Source of the DNA: Pseudomonas pseudonitroreducens
GTDB lineage: Bacteria > Pseudomonadota > Gammaproteobacteria > Pseudomonadales > Pseudomonadaceae
Direction of reading: 5' to 3'
Assembly: GCF_021603645.1 (NCBI RefSeq)
Contig: NZ_BQHJ01000001.1
Coordinates: 124,001 to 188,000, forward strand
DNA length: 64,000 nucleotides
The notes below the pieces were generated by a model. It ran no database searches. It was given only the letters and a program-made list of their open reading frames with translations, and was not told where the DNA came from. The position numbers and the translations under genes were made by a program. Position 1 is the stretch's first letter; each line of letters starts with the position of its first letter. Of this stretch, positions 63,196 to 64,000 are shown one piece after another.

Positions 63196-64000
63196 TCAGA
63201 CCGCCTTCACCTCGGCCTTCTTCGGCCACAACTGCGCCACCAGCATGCCCGCCAGCATCAGCGCGCAGCCGAAGTAACCGCGCAGATGCAGCGTCTCGTC
63301 GAGGAACAGTGCGCCAGCGATGGCGGCGAATACCGCTTCCAGCGAGAGGATGATCGCCGCGTGGGAGGCGATGGCGTGCTTCTGCGCGATGACCTGCAGG
63401 GTGAAGCCGGTGGCGACGCCGAACAGGCCGCCGTAGATCAGCGCGGGAGCCGCCTGGACGATGGCATCGAGGTGGATTTCCTCGAACACCAGCGCCAGGA
63501 TCATGCTCACCACCGCGCAGGTAACGAACTGCAGGAAGGCCAGGCGGATCGGGTCGTAGCGGCTGGCGAACAGGCCCACCAGCAGCACGTGGCCGCCCCA
63601 GACGAAGGCGCCGGTCAGTTGCAGCCAGTCACCTGAGGCGACGTGGAAGCCCGGGCCGATGCTCAGCATCGCCATGCCGGTCACGGCCAGCGCCGCGCCC
63701 AGCCAGGTGCCCATGCCGGCGCGATGGCCGATCAGCAGGCCGAGCAGCGGCACGATGATCACGTACAGGCCGGTGATGAACCCGGAGTTGGTCACGCTGG
63801 TGAACATCAGGCCGACCTGTTGCAGGTTGATCCCCACGGTCAGCGCGGTACCGATGGCCAGCCCTGCGAGGAGCATGCCGCGGTTGAACGGCTGGGCACC
63901 GCGCTTGCTCGACCAGGCCAGCAGCGGCAGCAGCGCCACGGCGCCGAGGGTAAAGCGCAGGCCGGTATAGAGGAACGGGCCGATGGCATCCATCCCGAGG
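63196..64000 (-). CDS. EamA/DMT-family transporter (runs off right edge)
   Basis: The frame is open to base 64000, giving at least 268 residues of an expected 295-300. About nine hydrophobic segments are visible, with the two EamA repeats (GLYVIIVPLLGLLIGHRAG and LSLEAVFAAIAGALFLDETL). This is the drug/metabolite transporter superfamily; substrate unknown. The true start lies outside the window; the ATG at 63993 is internal because the frame continues upstream. Confidence 0.87.
   Translation of the reverse strand, partial: LGMDAIGPFLYTGLRFTLGAVALLPLLAWSSKRGAQPFNRGMLLAGLAIGTALTVGINLQQVGLMFTSVTNSGFITGLYVIIVPLLGLLIGHRAGMGTWLGAALAVTGMAMLSIGPGFHVASGDWLQLTGAFVWGGHVLLVGLFASRYDPIRLAFLQFVTCAVVSMILALVFEEIHLDAIVQAAPALIYGGLFGVATGFTLQVIAQKHAIASHAAIILSLEAVFAAIAGALFLDETLHLRGYFGCALMLAGMLVAQLWPKKAEVKAV

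Overview
The window is a chromosome segment of a Pseudomonas, most likely from the P. aeruginosa / P. nitroreducens / P. citronellolis side of the genus. The evidence is high-GC coding sequence, proteins of the usual Pseudomonas lengths, and a gene order that, from memory, follows P. aeruginosa PAO1 from about PA3670 down to PA3610. Nearly all of it is conserved core genome. No tRNA, rRNA, CRISPR array, insertion sequence or prophage was recognised.

Layout: 1-13.1 kb holds the N-terminal part of an NdvB-like glucan synthase, the ct6A set (tcdA, csdE, csdA), lysine/diaminopimelate genes (dapD, dapC), a LysE exporter, an ArsC-like reductase, a Na+/H+ antiporter, glnD and map. From 13.3 to 27.9 kb runs the long co-directional array rpsB-tsf-pyrH-frr-uppS-cdsA-dxr-rseP-bamA-skp-lpxD-fabZ-lpxA-lpxB-rnhB (translation, UMP, undecaprenyl phosphate, phospholipid, isoprenoid, outer-membrane assembly and lipid A). 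From 29.4 to 40.4 kb come dnaE, accA, tilS, pyrG, kdsA, eno, ftsB and ispD. From 40.8 to 45.5 kb are a YedE/YedF pair and the formaldehyde module gfnR <> adhC-fghA. From 45.5 to 50.5 kb is ispF-truD-surE-pcm-nlpD-rpoS, followed by the small RNA gene rsmZ, then fdxA, mutS, pncC, recA, recX, a LOG protein, an MBL/beta-CASP protein, a divergent phosphoketolase, two small PA3612/PA3611-like genes, a DTW-domain tRNA modification enzyme and a partial EamA transporter.

The one clearly accessory segment is the AT-rich island between rnhB and dnaE (about 27.9-29.4 kb). It encodes, on the minus strand, a lectin-like (L-type) bacteriocin of the LlpA/putidacin L1/pyocin L1 family with two B-lectin domains. 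Immediately upstream is a 55-codon, four-cysteine zinc-ribbon protein resembling the phage Mu translational activator Com. The Com stop codon lies inside the apparent Shine-Dalgarno of the bacteriocin gene, an arrangement like Mu com-mom, and ATTG repeats reminiscent of PrtN P-boxes lie upstream. BamA, reported as the killing determinant of LlpA proteins, is encoded about 5 kb away in the same window. This com-llpA cassette is the best candidate for an undescribed system here.

Other non-coding structure: two families of REP-type inverted pairs (five pairs), a third inverted pair near 40.65 kb, and two copies of a covarying palindromic element (about 4.0 and 12.2 kb). There is a GacA upstream activating sequence with an AT-rich tract ahead of rsmZ, a LexA box ahead of recA, a 9-bp inverted-repeat candidate operator between gfnR and adhC, and several hairpins at operon joints.
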